Positions 34,677 through 43,690 of a stretch of DNA of 64,000 nt are shown here, piece by piece. Below the pieces are notes generated by a model. The model was not told the DNA's origin. It ran no database searches and saw nothing but the letters and a program-made list of their open reading frames with translations. Both the position numbers and the translations under genes were made by a program. Numbering within the stretch: the stretch's first letter is position 1; the number at the start of each line of letters is the position of its first letter. The stretch is from an uncultured Bacteroidota bacterium (lineage in GTDB: Bacteria > Bacteroidota > Bacteroidia > Chitinophagales > Chitinophagaceae): NCBI GenBank assembly GCA_903877645.1, contig CAIRES010000088.1:1-64000 (forward strand), in the 5' to 3' direction.

Positions 34677-34695
34677 CAATAACTTTCAATATAAT

Positions 34696-36030
34696 TTATG
34701 CTTCCCTGTTCGGATCAAAAGCCTCCAATTCCTTGGCAACCGCAGTAAGGAAGCTGGCGCCCAGGGAGCCATCTACTATACGATGATCGTAACTTAAAGA
34801 AAGGTACATCATGTGGCGCACAGCAATAACATCGCCATCAGCCGTTTCCAATACCATAGGACGCTTTTTAATGACGCCCAGGGCCAGTATAGCTACCTGT
34901 GGCTGATTGATGATAGGGGTACCCATAAGGCTGCCAAATGTACCCACATTAGTAACCGTAAATGTGCCTCCCTGCGTATCATCGGCTTTCAGTTTGCCAT
35001 TACGGGCAGCATTAGCCAGGGCATTCACGTCCTTGGCCAGGCCGATCAGGTTTTTGGTATCTGCGTTCTTGATTACGGGCACAATCAGGTTGCCTGATGG
35101 CAAAGCAGTAGCCATACCTATATTGACATACTTTTTGATGATGATCTTATCGCCATCAAGGCTGCAATTGATGAGCGGGAACTTGCGTATGCAATTCACA
35201 ATGGCTTCAAAGAAAATAGGCGTGTAGGTGATCTTCTCTCCATATTTCTTTTCAAACCCTCCTTTTACCCTATCCCGCCATTTTACTATGTTGGTCACAT
35301 CAGCTTCTGTGAAGCTGGTAACGTGCGGAGAAGTGGCCTTGCTGCGCACCATATGCTCGGCAATCAGCTTGCGCATACGATCCATCTCCATGATCTCTAC
35401 ATTGCCTGCTGTACTTACAGGGGCAGAAGATGCCGAAGGAGCGGCAGCCGGCTGCGGAACAGGAGCTGTATAAGCAGGCACTGCCACCTGGGGGGCAAGT
35501 ACAGCCTGCTGCGCCGGTGCGCCACCGTTGCTGCGGTTGGCTAAATAATTCAGTATGTCTTTCTTGGTTACTCTTCCTTCATTACCTGTACCCGGTATAG
35601 CTTCCAGTTCAGCCATTCCTATTCCTTCTGTGCCTGCTATATTGAGCACCAGTGGTGAATAAAAACGAGCGCCATTGCCTTCCACAACTACGGGCGCTAC
35701 CTGGGCAGCAGGCTGTGGCGCAGCAGCCTGAACGACAACCTGCTCCTGCACCGGGGCAGCTACCACCGGCACGGCGGCCTGTGCAGCCCCACCCGATTCT
35801 ATCCTCGCTATCACAGCGCCTACAGGCACTACGTCATTCTCTTTATACAACAACTCTGTAATGAGGCCTGCTGTAGTTGATGGCACTTCGCTATCCACCT
35901 TGTCTGTAGCTATATCCAGCAGGGTTTCGTCCATCTTTACATGGTCGCCCACCTTTTTATGCCATTTCAGCACAGTGGCTTCCATAATACTTTCACCCAT
36001 TTTGGGCATTACAAGATCAACTATAGCCAT
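34696..36030 (-). CDS. 2-oxo acid dehydrogenase E2 (dihydrolipoamide acyltransferase)
   Basis: From the ATG at 36030 this is 444 residues. The N-terminal lipoyl domain carries the lipoylated Lys in DIATDKVDSEVPS. A Pro/Ala/Gln-rich linker follows, then an E3-binding domain (SPLVLNIAGTEGIG..GRVTKKDIL) and the catalytic CAT domain with SLSYDHRIVDG near residue 415 (His and Asp of the active site). The domain wording is closest to branched-chain or generic E2 in Bacteroidota; E1 and E3 genes are not adjacent. The frame opens earlier at a TTG that lacks lipoyl-domain homology. Confidence 0.9.
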   Translation of the reverse strand: MAIVDLVMPKMGESIMEATVLKWHKKVGDHVKMDETLLDIATDKVDSEVPSTTAGLITELLYKENDVVPVGAVIARIESGGAAQAAVPVVAAPVQEQVVVQAAAPQPAAQVAPVVVEGNGARFYSPLVLNIAGTEGIGMAELEAIPGTGNEGRVTKKDILNYLANRSNGGAPAQQAVLAPQVAVPAYTAPVPQPAAAPSASSAPVSTAGNVEIMEMDRMRKLIAEHMVRSKATSPHVTSFTEADVTNIVKWRDRVKGGFEKKYGEKITYTPIFFEAIVNCIRKFPLINCSLDGDKIIIKKYVNIGMATALPSGNLIVPVIKNADTKNLIGLAKDVNALANAARNGKLKADDTQGGTFTVTNVGTFGSLMGTPIINQPQVAILALGVIKKRPMVLETADGDVIAVRHMMYLSLSYDHRIVDGSLGASFLTAVAKELEAFDPNREA

Positions 36031-36176
36031 ATCTATGATTGTTATTAATTTTATGAGAAACGCTGCAAAAATAATCAAATGAAACCTAAAACCCCAATAC
36101 CATACAGAAGCTTTTTAGAACAGCGACGTCAACGCTTATGAACATTATTTAGCTATGTAGAGACCCAGCTTCAACA

Positions 36177-38876
36177 TTAGTTGGCAGAATCCCTGTAGTC
36201 GCGTCTTCTCACCAGTTTCAGGTCCTGCAGGATCGCCGATTTCACATTGAGCGTAAATGTAAAGCTCTTCCTTGGCCCGAAAGGCACTGTTTGCAAGTGC
36301 ATGGCCCAGCAATGGAGGTCGCGGTACACATCAATAGAAGTAAGGGTAAGCTGGTGAAAATCGAAGTTGTAACCGGTATTAAGGGTAGCCTTCCATCTTG
36401 AGGTGATCTGCAATTCGCCCTGGAAAGTGAGGGTTTGGCTGAATACGGTAGTATCTCTCCTGGAGATCGGGTTATAATTCTTGTTGGCGGAAAGAGAATA
36501 GCTTACGTTAAAGCTCCATGGGATATTGAAGTCAACATAGTCGTTATATCCTGCATTGCGGGCAATGCGGCCGTATTCCTGGCTATTAGAGGGGCTATTC
36601 GCCCCGCCTACCGGCTTCGAGTGGAAGTTGGACCCCAGCGATAATGTGGCATTAGTAAAGCGCGCGATGCCAAACCCTTTATCTTCCATCGTTTCCGGCA
36701 GCCTCCGGCCTTCAGTATAATCGAATGCATACGGATCAAAGCTGGCAGAAGAACTGATATTGATCTTGTCGAGCACATTCGTGCGGAAATTCATAGATAT
36801 ATTGCTCCACTGGAAGGAATCAGCAGCCGGGTTGTAGGAAATATTGACCCCAAAGGCATCTATCAGCGTTACATTTTTAAATCCGGTGATGGTATCTTTT
36901 GAAGACCGCACCTTTATCTGTAGGTTGTTGTTGATACCAAAATTAACCTGGCCTGCTTTGCCCAATGGCGGCACACCCACAATAGAATTGGCATAAGGCG
37001 AGAGGTAAGTATACATTAATGGATTGGTAGAGGAATCGAGATGCGTTTTGTAATAATAATTAAAAGGCGACGCACCGAAATCAGGGTGGTAAGTGAAGCC
37101 AACTGAAGGAGTAAGTACGTGCCTGATGCCCCGCAACTTACCATGTTTAAACAACTTCATACCATAGATACGCGTAGTAAAATTAACCCCTGCATTAAAG
37201 TCGCGGGCAGTATAAAAATTGTGCGTGATCGTGGAGTCAACTTTCTGATCGGGAGTACTCCATTGCTGGTATATTTTATCCTTCAGCCAGTATTCATTGT
37301 AGTTGACATTGAAAGACATATTGATGTAGCGCAGTATAGTATAGGAAGCACTGATAGGAATAGAATGATGCACCCCTGATTGAAAATTATTGAGCCCTAT
37401 GTTGGCAAGTGTAAGGGTACTATCATAAAATGTAGTACGGTTCAGTACATCCATGTTATAGCTGGCTGTTATCATGTCATACCAGCGGGCTTTGCCTGCC
37501 CTTTTTTTATTCTGAAAAGGATTGAATTGTGTGACGTGGAAGTTAATATCCGGGATAGTTACGTTGATTTGTTTTGTAGTAGTATTCTGGTTGTGCAGCG
37601 CACTGATGGTAAGGCCAAAAGGGGTGCCTTCCCAGCTCTTTGAATAACTTATATTAGACTGGTACTGGTTCTGCAATATCTGGTTGGGGTCGTAGCTGTT
37701 GTTCGAGTAAAAAGACGACGTACCCACCTGCACCGAAGCGCTGAAACTTTGTCCGGGTATGGCTTTGGGGTCCGACTGGTGTGTCCAGTTCACCATAAAA
37801 TCTTTCTGCACTGATGCTCCCGGCTCAAAGTCCTCACCTGTTTTATTATAGGCATAAGAGAACCGCAACACACCATGATAATGATACAGGTCGTTGTAGT
37901 CGGTAACGCCACTCAGGGCATAGCTACCTTTGGTATAGAAATTGGTTTGCGTGAGCAGGTCCACATGGTCATTAAAATAAACATAGTACCCCCCATTGAG
38001 CAAGCCCAATCCTCTCTGTTCTTCAATAGTATAGGTAGGCACCACAAAGCCCGACTTTTGTTTATCAGACACCGGAAAAATACCGAACGGAAGATATAAT
38101 GGAGTGGGTACCCCTTCAATAGTAAGATTGCAGGGACCCGATACAATGACCCGGTTGGGGATGACCTTTATTTTTTTCGCATTGATGCCAAAGTGAGGGG
38201 TGTCTAATGCACAGGTAGTATATATGCTGTGCCACCCATAAATGGTTTGGTCGGGGTTCCTTTTTATCTGCTCACTGAATACATAACCTTCGCCATACTG
38301 GGAGTGTACATTTCTTACAATAGCACGCTTGCTTTTCATGCCATACTGCATGGAATCGAAGGTGAATTTTTCCTTGCCTTGCGTGAACGTCTGCTTTTCA
38401 TCTCCGGTATCTTTTCGGGCACTGTAAGGTGCTGCTGTGACAATACTTGTAGTCTGGTTGAAGGTCATCTGCCCGGCTGTAAGCTGCATATCCTGGTAGT
38501 TCACCTTTGCCTTGCCATACAGGTAAAACAGGTTTTTGCTCATATCCATCACCGCAGAGTCTTCGGCATAAGCGGTAACGACCTCAGTAGGCGCGTCTTT
38601 TGAAATTTTAATCCCCAGTTCCTGCTCCAGTTTGCTTCGTTTCGAGGTATCGGCCTTATTGCCTTTTATTGAATCTATTTTACTTACATCCACTACAATG
38701 CTGTCCTGTTGCTGCCTGGCTGTGTCTTTAGCTATAGTATTCGTGGTAAATGAGCGCCTCCCATCAGTTTGACAATATCCCTTATTTGTTATAAAGAATA
38801 TAAAAATGATCGCCATACCGGTGGTAAAGCAATGCAAGGATGGAATATTTAGAATAAATTTACCGCTCAGGCTCAT
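36177..38876 (-). CDS. lptD: LPS-assembly protein LptD-like outer membrane protein
   Basis: LptD inserts lipopolysaccharide into the outer leaflet. This 899-residue protein has an export signal (MAIIFIFFITNKGYCQ), an N-terminal OstA/LptA-like jellyroll (about residues 95-220, with DMSKNLFYLYGKAKVNYQDMQ) and a large beta-barrel of alternating aromatic strands. There are few Cys, so the disulfide-relay scheme of E. coli LptD does not apply, as usual in Bacteroidota. The frame opens at 38927, but TATTTTTG (minus, 38885-38892) lies inside that extension. I therefore chose the ATG at 38876; one at 38816 is also possible. Confidence 0.85.
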   Translation of the reverse strand: MSLSGKFILNIPSLHCFTTGMAIIFIFFITNKGYCQTDGRRSFTTNTIAKDTARQQQDSIVVDVSKIDSIKGNKADTSKRSKLEQELGIKISKDAPTEVVTAYAEDSAVMDMSKNLFYLYGKAKVNYQDMQLTAGQMTFNQTTSIVTAAPYSARKDTGDEKQTFTQGKEKFTFDSMQYGMKSKRAIVRNVHSQYGEGYVFSEQIKRNPDQTIYGWHSIYTTCALDTPHFGINAKKIKVIPNRVIVSGPCNLTIEGVPTPLYLPFGIFPVSDKQKSGFVVPTYTIEEQRGLGLLNGGYYVYFNDHVDLLTQTNFYTKGSYALSGVTDYNDLYHYHGVLRFSYAYNKTGEDFEPGASVQKDFMVNWTHQSDPKAIPGQSFSASVQVGTSSFYSNNSYDPNQILQNQYQSNISYSKSWEGTPFGLTISALHNQNTTTKQINVTIPDINFHVTQFNPFQNKKRAGKARWYDMITASYNMDVLNRTTFYDSTLTLANIGLNNFQSGVHHSIPISASYTILRYINMSFNVNYNEYWLKDKIYQQWSTPDQKVDSTITHNFYTARDFNAGVNFTTRIYGMKLFKHGKLRGIRHVLTPSVGFTYHPDFGASPFNYYYKTHLDSSTNPLMYTYLSPYANSIVGVPPLGKAGQVNFGINNNLQIKVRSSKDTITGFKNVTLIDAFGVNISYNPAADSFQWSNISMNFRTNVLDKINISSSASFDPYAFDYTEGRRLPETMEDKGFGIARFTNATLSLGSNFHSKPVGGANSPSNSQEYGRIARNAGYNDYVDFNIPWSFNVSYSLSANKNYNPISRRDTTVFSQTLTFQGELQITSRWKATLNTGYNFDFHQLTLTSIDVYRDLHCWAMHLQTVPFGPRKSFTFTLNVKSAILQDLKLVRRRDYRDSAN

Positions 38877-38884
38877 GAACGGGA

Positions 38885-38892
38885 CAAAAATA
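38885..38892 (-). promoter_or_regulatory. -7 promoter element before lptD
   Basis: The minus strand reads TATTTTTG, matching TAnnTTTG, eight bases before the ATG at 38876. It helps choose that start. Confidence 0.45.
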
Positions 38893-38948
38893 GTTAATTG
38901 CAGTTGACGTTCGGAAAGTTTGTTCATTTAATCTTTTGTGAAACTACT

Positions 38949-39788
38949 ATGCGCACTAAACTGATACTCTTTATATTACTGCTCACACCCGTCCATTTTT
39001 TACTATCTGCGAAAGGGAAAACAATATCCAAGGTAGTTCTTGATGCCGGGCACGGGGGCAAAGACATTGGTGCGCAGGGCGCTTTTTCCAAAGAAAAAGA
39101 CATAACGCTTGGCGTAACGATGAAATTGGGGAAAATATTTGCAGACAGCCTCAAGAGCGTGCAGGTGGTCTATACCCGCACTACCGACAGCTACCCCACC
39201 CTACAGGACAGGCACGAGATAGCCAACCAGGCCAATGCAGACCTTTTTATTGCAATACACGTCAACTCCACCCCGTTTACCTACACGCGTGTGCTGGAGG
39301 GTTACAAAACGGTAAAACGCCACCATAAAAACGTAAAGCAGCCTATTTACCGCCAGATAAGGCACCACGAGACCAAGCGTAGCGGTGTAGAAACATACGT
39401 ACTGGGGCTGCGCCGCAACGGGCAAAAGGAAAGCGCAATAGGCGAATACAGCGATAACGTATCCGGCGAATCGGGGCTGCTCAATGAAAATGACCCGCAA
39501 ACAGCGATCATCATTGCCCAATATGCACAAACGTTCCTCAGTAAGAGTATTTCGCTGGGGGGTAAGATACAAGAGCAGTTTGGCAAACAAGGCCGGCCAG
39601 ACCTCGGCGTAAAACAAATGGACCTTGAAGTTTTGGCCGGAAGCGCAATGCCCGGCGTACTGGTAGAAGTAGGCTTTATCACGAACGTGGAAGAGGAAAC
39701 TTACCTCAATTCAGAAAAAGGACAACAGGAGGTGGCACTGGCTATTTTCAAAGGTATCAGGGCCTATAAAGCCGATCTTGAAAAATAA
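38949..39788 (+). CDS. N-acetylmuramoyl-L-alanine amidase (Amidase_3)
   Basis: This 279-residue enzyme cleaves the amide between muramic acid and the stem peptide. A signal segment (LILFILLLTPVHFLLSAKG) exports it. The zinc site is visible: DAGHGGKD near residue 32, a Glu in the RHEIANQANADLFIAIHVN stretch and a third ligand His there, with the catalytic Glu in PGVLVEVGFITN. An insert of about 60 residues (YKTVKRHHKNVKQP to SGVETYVLGLRR) matches Bacteroidota amidases. The ATG at 38949 is chosen over a TTG at 38898. It is divergent from lptD. Confidence 0.92.
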   Translation: MRTKLILFILLLTPVHFLLSAKGKTISKVVLDAGHGGKDIGAQGAFSKEKDITLGVTMKLGKIFADSLKSVQVVYTRTTDSYPTLQDRHEIANQANADLFIAIHVNSTPFTYTRVLEGYKTVKRHHKNVKQPIYRQIRHHETKRSGVETYVLGLRRNGQKESAIGEYSDNVSGESGLLNENDPQTAIIIAQYAQTFLSKSISLGGKIQEQFGKQGRPDLGVKQMDLEVLAGSAMPGVLVEVGFITNVEEETYLNSEKGQQEVALAIFKGIRAYKADLEK

Positions 39789-39934
39789 TACAAAAAAATA
39801 TTTTTTACTTTTTTTAGTTAAGTGGCGGTAATGGAATATATTTATCCCTTGCAAGCCGCTGATGTGGCGATGTAATTGTATTTTATCGTAATTTTAACTG
39901 CTTATTTTCCATACATTAAAAAAATCACATACTG

Positions 39935-40483
39935 ATGAATAACTCCTTCAAAACAATAGTGTTTGCTGTATTTGCAACAGCTGCAACGTTTGTTTCAATG
40001 ACTTTAGGCTCGTGCAACAGGGACAAATGTAAAGGTATAGTATGTGCTAATAACGGAGTATGCGATGCGGGTGCCTGCCAATGCCCATCGGGCTACCAGG
40101 GCAGCAATTGCGAAACAGTAGCACGTGCGAAATTCAAAGGCAACTGGACCGTGAATGAAAAAGGCAGCAATACTGATGAAGCCCAATACTCTGCCAGCAT
40201 AGGGTATGGTGCAAATATTACTGACCTGGTGATCACTAACTTCTTTAACTACTTCAAGGGATCAATAAACGCATATGTAGTAAATGACACCATATATATC
40301 CCTAACCAGCAGTTGGAAGGTAAAGTGGTTTTCGGCTATGGTTATTTGTACACTACTAATACCTACGGCCAATATGGCGCTATCAGCCTTACTTATGAAG
40401 TGATCGACACTGCTACAAACCTTCCTGATGACTTCGGATTCTATGGCCCTGATGGCAGCCTTCCATCTACATGGACCAGGTAA
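39935..40483 (+). CDS. Lipoprotein with an EGF-like domain
   Basis: This 182-residue protein has a lipoprotein signal ending TLGSC. Directly after the lipid-anchored Cys comes an EGF-like module (CKGIVCANNGVCDAGACQCPSGYQGSNC) with the C-x-C-x(8)-C ending. The remaining 120 residues are predicted beta strands (GNWTVNEKG, DLVITNFFNYFKGSINAYV) resembling lipocalin-like Bacteroidota surface proteins. EGF modules are rare in bacteria but recur in this phylum. It is monocistronic with a strong terminator, so it belongs to neither neighbour's operon. Confidence 0.8.
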   Translation: MNNSFKTIVFAVFATAATFVSMTLGSCNRDKCKGIVCANNGVCDAGACQCPSGYQGSNCETVARAKFKGNWTVNEKGSNTDEAQYSASIGYGANITDLVITNFFNYFKGSINAYVVNDTIYIPNQQLEGKVVFGYGYLYTTNTYGQYGAISLTYEVIDTATNLPDDFGFYGPDGSLPSTWTR

Positions 40484-40501
40484 TAAATATTCTATCCTAA
40501 C

Positions 40502-40530
40502 AAAAATGCTCCTAAACAGGAGCATTTTTT
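40502..40530 (+). terminator. Intrinsic terminator after EGF-like lipoprotein
   Basis: AAAAATGCTCCT (40502-40513) pairs perfectly with AGGAGCATTTTT (40518-40529) around AAAC. Confidence 0.88.
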
Positions 40531-40545
40531 ATGCGTAAAATTTAT

Positions 40546-40599
40546 TTTAATCATTTGATTAAATAATTTGTTTAAATCAGGTTTTTAATTTTACCTTTG
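40546..40599 (+). promoter_or_regulatory. Promoter and candidate TetR operator of efflux operon
   Basis: TACCTTTG at 40592-40599 is the -7 element, seven bases before the tetR-type gene. Upstream lies the 18-base palindrome TTTAATCATTTGATTAAA (40546-40563), and a looser one covers 40556-40580 (TGATTAAAT..TTTAAATCA). TTTG at 40567-40570 may be the -33 part. A repressor bound here would block the promoter, as TetR-family autoregulation predicts. Confidence 0.6.
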
Positions 40600-40606
40600 C
40601 CCAGCG

Positions 40607-41239
40607 ATGAGCAAGGAGCCCACAATAGAAAAAAACGAATCGACGGAAGAAAAGATAAAAGAAGCCGCAAGGACCGTCTTCACAAGGAAGGGCTATGCCG
40701 CTACCCGCACGCGGGATATTGCCGAAGAGTCGGGCTACAACCTGGCGCTCATCAACTATTATTTCCGCAGCAAAGAGAAGTTATATGACATCATTATGCT
40801 GGAACATTTGCAAACTTTCCTGCACAGCATTATGGATATACTAAATGATGCCGACACTACGCTGTACCAAAAAATAGAAGTGCTGGTGGGGCATTATATA
40901 GACATGCTGATCAAAAACCCTGCCCTGCCGTTATTTATCATTAATGCGGTAAATGCCGACCCTGATAAACTGGTGAGTAGTATAGGCGCAGATAAGATAC
41001 ACCAGGAGAAGCTGGTGATCATCAAGCAATGGAAGGAAGTGGCAGCGGCAAAAAAACTGGCCATCAACCCGGTGCATATTATGATGAATATGGTATCGCT
41101 CACCATATTCCCGTTCATGGGCAGTCCATTGATCAGGAACAGGACGAAGCTGAGTATCGAAGAATTTAACGCATTGATGCTCGAACGAAAAAAGCTGATA
41201 CCCATTTGGATCAAAGCCATACTAAATGCAGAAGTATAA
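40607..41239 (+). CDS. TetR-family transcriptional repressor
   Basis: This 210-residue regulator has the TetR helix-turn-helix near residues 17-62 (KIKEAARTVFTRKGYAATRTRDIAEESG, then ALINYYFRSKEKLYDII). The ligand-binding half (about 70-205) is helical and divergent, as usual for the family. It is the first gene of a five-gene run ending at the ABC ATPase, separated from the TolC-like gene by 28 bases. It therefore most likely represses its own operon and responds to the pump substrate. A palindromic operator candidate lies in its promoter. Confidence 0.9.
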   Translation: MSKEPTIEKNESTEEKIKEAARTVFTRKGYAATRTRDIAEESGYNLALINYYFRSKEKLYDIIMLEHLQTFLHSIMDILNDADTTLYQKIEVLVGHYIDMLIKNPALPLFIINAVNADPDKLVSSIGADKIHQEKLVIIKQWKEVAAAKKLAINPVHIMMNMVSLTIFPFMGSPLIRNRTKLSIEEFNALMLERKKLIPIWIKAILNAEV

Positions 41240-41267
41240 TTTTAAAAGAATAACCGCATAGCAACAC

Positions 41268-42587
41268 ATGATACTCAAAAGATACACACTCCTACTATTG
41301 CTACTGGGTACCGGGATTGCCGGGCAGGCGCAAACGGTATTCAGCTCATTAGAAGATATATGGAAGTATGCTGATGACCACAACATCAATATAAAGACAG
41401 CAAAGTACGAGGTGGAGAAAACAGTTTACACAAAGAAGCAATCTTATCTCGCATTTCTGCCGCAGGCAAATGTTTCAGGCAGCTATACCGACAACACGTC
41501 TTTACAAACCACGCTCATACCGGCTACTATATTTGGTGGCCCCGAAGGGCAATACCGCACGGTTCAATTTGGGCAGAAATATATTTATGCTGGCGGCTTT
41601 ACGGCACAGATGGACCTTGTAAATTTGCAAACATGGTTCAACGTGCGCATAGCCAAAGAAACCGAAGCGTTGAATGAGGCCTCGCTGAGCAACACAAAGA
41701 AAAGCACCTACTCTCAGATAGCAGGGCAATACTATTCGTACCTGCTGAATAAAGAAGCTGCAAGAGTAGCTGACCTAAGTGCATCTGTTGCCGACTCGGT
41801 TTATCAATCGGTAAACAATAAATTCAATGAAGGCACCCTCAGCAAGCAAAACGTTGACGTGGCTCAACTGAACAAGGAACGCGCAGAGCAAACACAGATC
41901 ACAGCCGGCTTCCAGATGCGCACTTCACTGAACACACTTAAGGGCATGCTGGATCTTTCAGTAAAAGACTCTATCATTATTGGAGGCACCTTGCAAAGCA
42001 ATCTTTCGATAGAAAAAAACACACCATTTGCCGAAGACCCATCTGTTCGGCTGGCAGGATCTCAGGCACAGCTCAATCTCGCTTCATACAGGGCGGCTAA
42101 TGCCAACTATCTCCCCACCCTCAGCCTTATCTATAGCAATACCACCCAGCAAAATGACAATAAATTTGAGCCTTTCGAAAGCGGCGGGCCACAGTGGTAT
42201 CCTGCAAGGTATTGGTCGCTGCGTGCATCGTGGACGATATTTAACGGAGGCCTGCGCTGGGCGCAGGCGGGCCGCAACAAGCTCAGTTACTACGAAGCCA
42301 GATCGCAATACGAGAGCAGCCAAAAGCTGTCGGCAATAAATGATGAGAACATACGACTCTCTTACCAGAAAGCAGCAGCCTCCTTTACAAAGGCACAAGA
42401 CATCATGCGCCTGTCATTCGATAATTACCAGCATATCTCAGACAGGTATCGGAACGGCCTCGGGGCTATTGACGATCGCCTGGGCGCCTTTAAAGACTAC
42501 CTCGATTATCAAAATCAATACCTCAATAGTTTATCAGACATGCTGGTGCAACTGTACCAGGTAAAAATACGCCAACAGTCATTTTAA
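41268..42587 (+). CDS. TolC-family outer membrane efflux protein
   Basis: This 439-residue protein has a signal peptide (LLLLLLGTGIAGQAQ) and two TolC repeats of long helices and short strands. NINIKTAKYEVEKTVYTKKQSYLAFLPQANVSGSY is the typical first helix pair. The second repeat starts near residue 240 and ends with YLDYQNQYLNSLSDMLVQLYQVKI. It would form the trimeric outer membrane tunnel for the adaptor and ABC genes that follow. The stop is one base before the adaptor start. Bacteroidota TolC proteins are often shorter and diverged, as here. Confidence 0.88.
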   Translation: MILKRYTLLLLLLGTGIAGQAQTVFSSLEDIWKYADDHNINIKTAKYEVEKTVYTKKQSYLAFLPQANVSGSYTDNTSLQTTLIPATIFGGPEGQYRTVQFGQKYIYAGGFTAQMDLVNLQTWFNVRIAKETEALNEASLSNTKKSTYSQIAGQYYSYLLNKEAARVADLSASVADSVYQSVNNKFNEGTLSKQNVDVAQLNKERAEQTQITAGFQMRTSLNTLKGMLDLSVKDSIIIGGTLQSNLSIEKNTPFAEDPSVRLAGSQAQLNLASYRAANANYLPTLSLIYSNTTQQNDNKFEPFESGGPQWYPARYWSLRASWTIFNGGLRWAQAGRNKLSYYEARSQYESSQKLSAINDENIRLSYQKAAASFTKAQDIMRLSFDNYQHISDRYRNGLGAIDDRLGAFKDYLDYQNQYLNSLSDMLVQLYQVKIRQQSF

Positions 42588-42588
42588 T

Positions 42589-43689
42589 ATGAAAAGGACA
42601 TTCACTTACTTAGCGTTCGCAGCACTGATGTGCGCCGCTTCCTGCAAGCCAAAATACGACGAGACATCTCCCAAAACAGGCCCGGTAACTGAGGCTGTAT
42701 TTGCATCGGGCAGCATAGAGCCGAAGGATGCCTATACCGTCACCTCATTATCCGATGGCTTCATCATACACAGCTATGTGGTGGAGAACGACCTGGTGCA
42801 AGACGGGCAGGTACTGTTTCGCCTCGACAACAGGCAGCAGAATACTCAGGTAAACATCGCGCAAACCAACTTGCAATATGCGCAGATCAATGCCTCCGGC
42901 AATGCCCCTGCACTGGTGCAGGTAAAATCGCAGATAGATGCTGCTAAAATTAAAATGCAGACAGACTCCCTGAACCTGCAACGCTACGAACACCTGTACA
43001 CTACGAACTCGGTATCCAAACAAGACCTCGATAATGCAAGACTCAGCTTCGAGTCTTCGTTAAGCTCGTACCGCGCTGCACTGGCAAGTTACCGCGGCAC
43101 AGAAGACAAAGCACGGCAAGACCTGACCAACAGCCAGTCGCAACTGCAGAATGCAGTTGCCGGAAACCAATATTACGAACTGAAAGCGATCGGCTCCAGT
43201 AAAGTGTACCAGATATTCAAAAAGCAGGGCGACCTGGTGCGCAAAGGCGACCAGGTGGCACAACTTGGCAACCCGGACTCTATAGTTATTAACCTGGATA
43301 TAGATGAGGGCAGTATCAGCAAAGTACAACTGGGCCAGCAGGTACTGGTAGAGCTGAACACCGAAAATAACAAGACCTATGAAGCACGCATCAGCAAAAT
43401 ATACCCTCACTTCAATGAATCATCACAGTCGTATAAAGTTGAAGCCCGCTTCCTAAAGGAAATGCCGGGCCTTATATCAGGCACTCAATTACAGGCAAAC
43501 ATCATCACCAACAAGAAAGACAATGCCATGCTGATACCCCGGGTCTATTTATTGAACGACAACAGGGTGCTGGTAAAAAAAGATAAAAAGATAGATACTG
43601 TAGCCATAACGACAGGCATAGTATCTAACGAATGGATAGAGGTACTCTCCGGGCTCACCACAGGCGATAAAATCGCAAAACTGAAATAA
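42589..43689 (+). CDS. Membrane fusion (adaptor) lipoprotein, HlyD/MacA family
   Basis: This 366-residue adaptor has a lipobox (LMCAASC), so it is anchored to the inner membrane. The barrel-sandwich half-motif follows (YTVTSLSDGFIIHSYVVENDLVQDGQVLFRLD). A coiled coil of about 130 residues comes next (YAQINASGN..LQNAVAGNQYYELKA), then the second lipoyl half (GDLVRKGDQVAQLGNPDSIVINLDID) and a C-terminal beta-barrel. It bridges the TolC-like tunnel and the permease that starts one base after its stop. This is the MacA role. Confidence 0.9.
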   Translation: MKRTFTYLAFAALMCAASCKPKYDETSPKTGPVTEAVFASGSIEPKDAYTVTSLSDGFIIHSYVVENDLVQDGQVLFRLDNRQQNTQVNIAQTNLQYAQINASGNAPALVQVKSQIDAAKIKMQTDSLNLQRYEHLYTTNSVSKQDLDNARLSFESSLSSYRAALASYRGTEDKARQDLTNSQSQLQNAVAGNQYYELKAIGSSKVYQIFKKQGDLVRKGDQVAQLGNPDSIVINLDIDEGSISKVQLGQQVLVELNTENNKTYEARISKIYPHFNESSQSYKVEARFLKEMPGLISGTQLQANIITNKKDNAMLIPRVYLLNDNRVLVKKDKKIDTVAITTGIVSNEWIEVLSGLTTGDKIAKLK

Positions 43690-43690
43690 C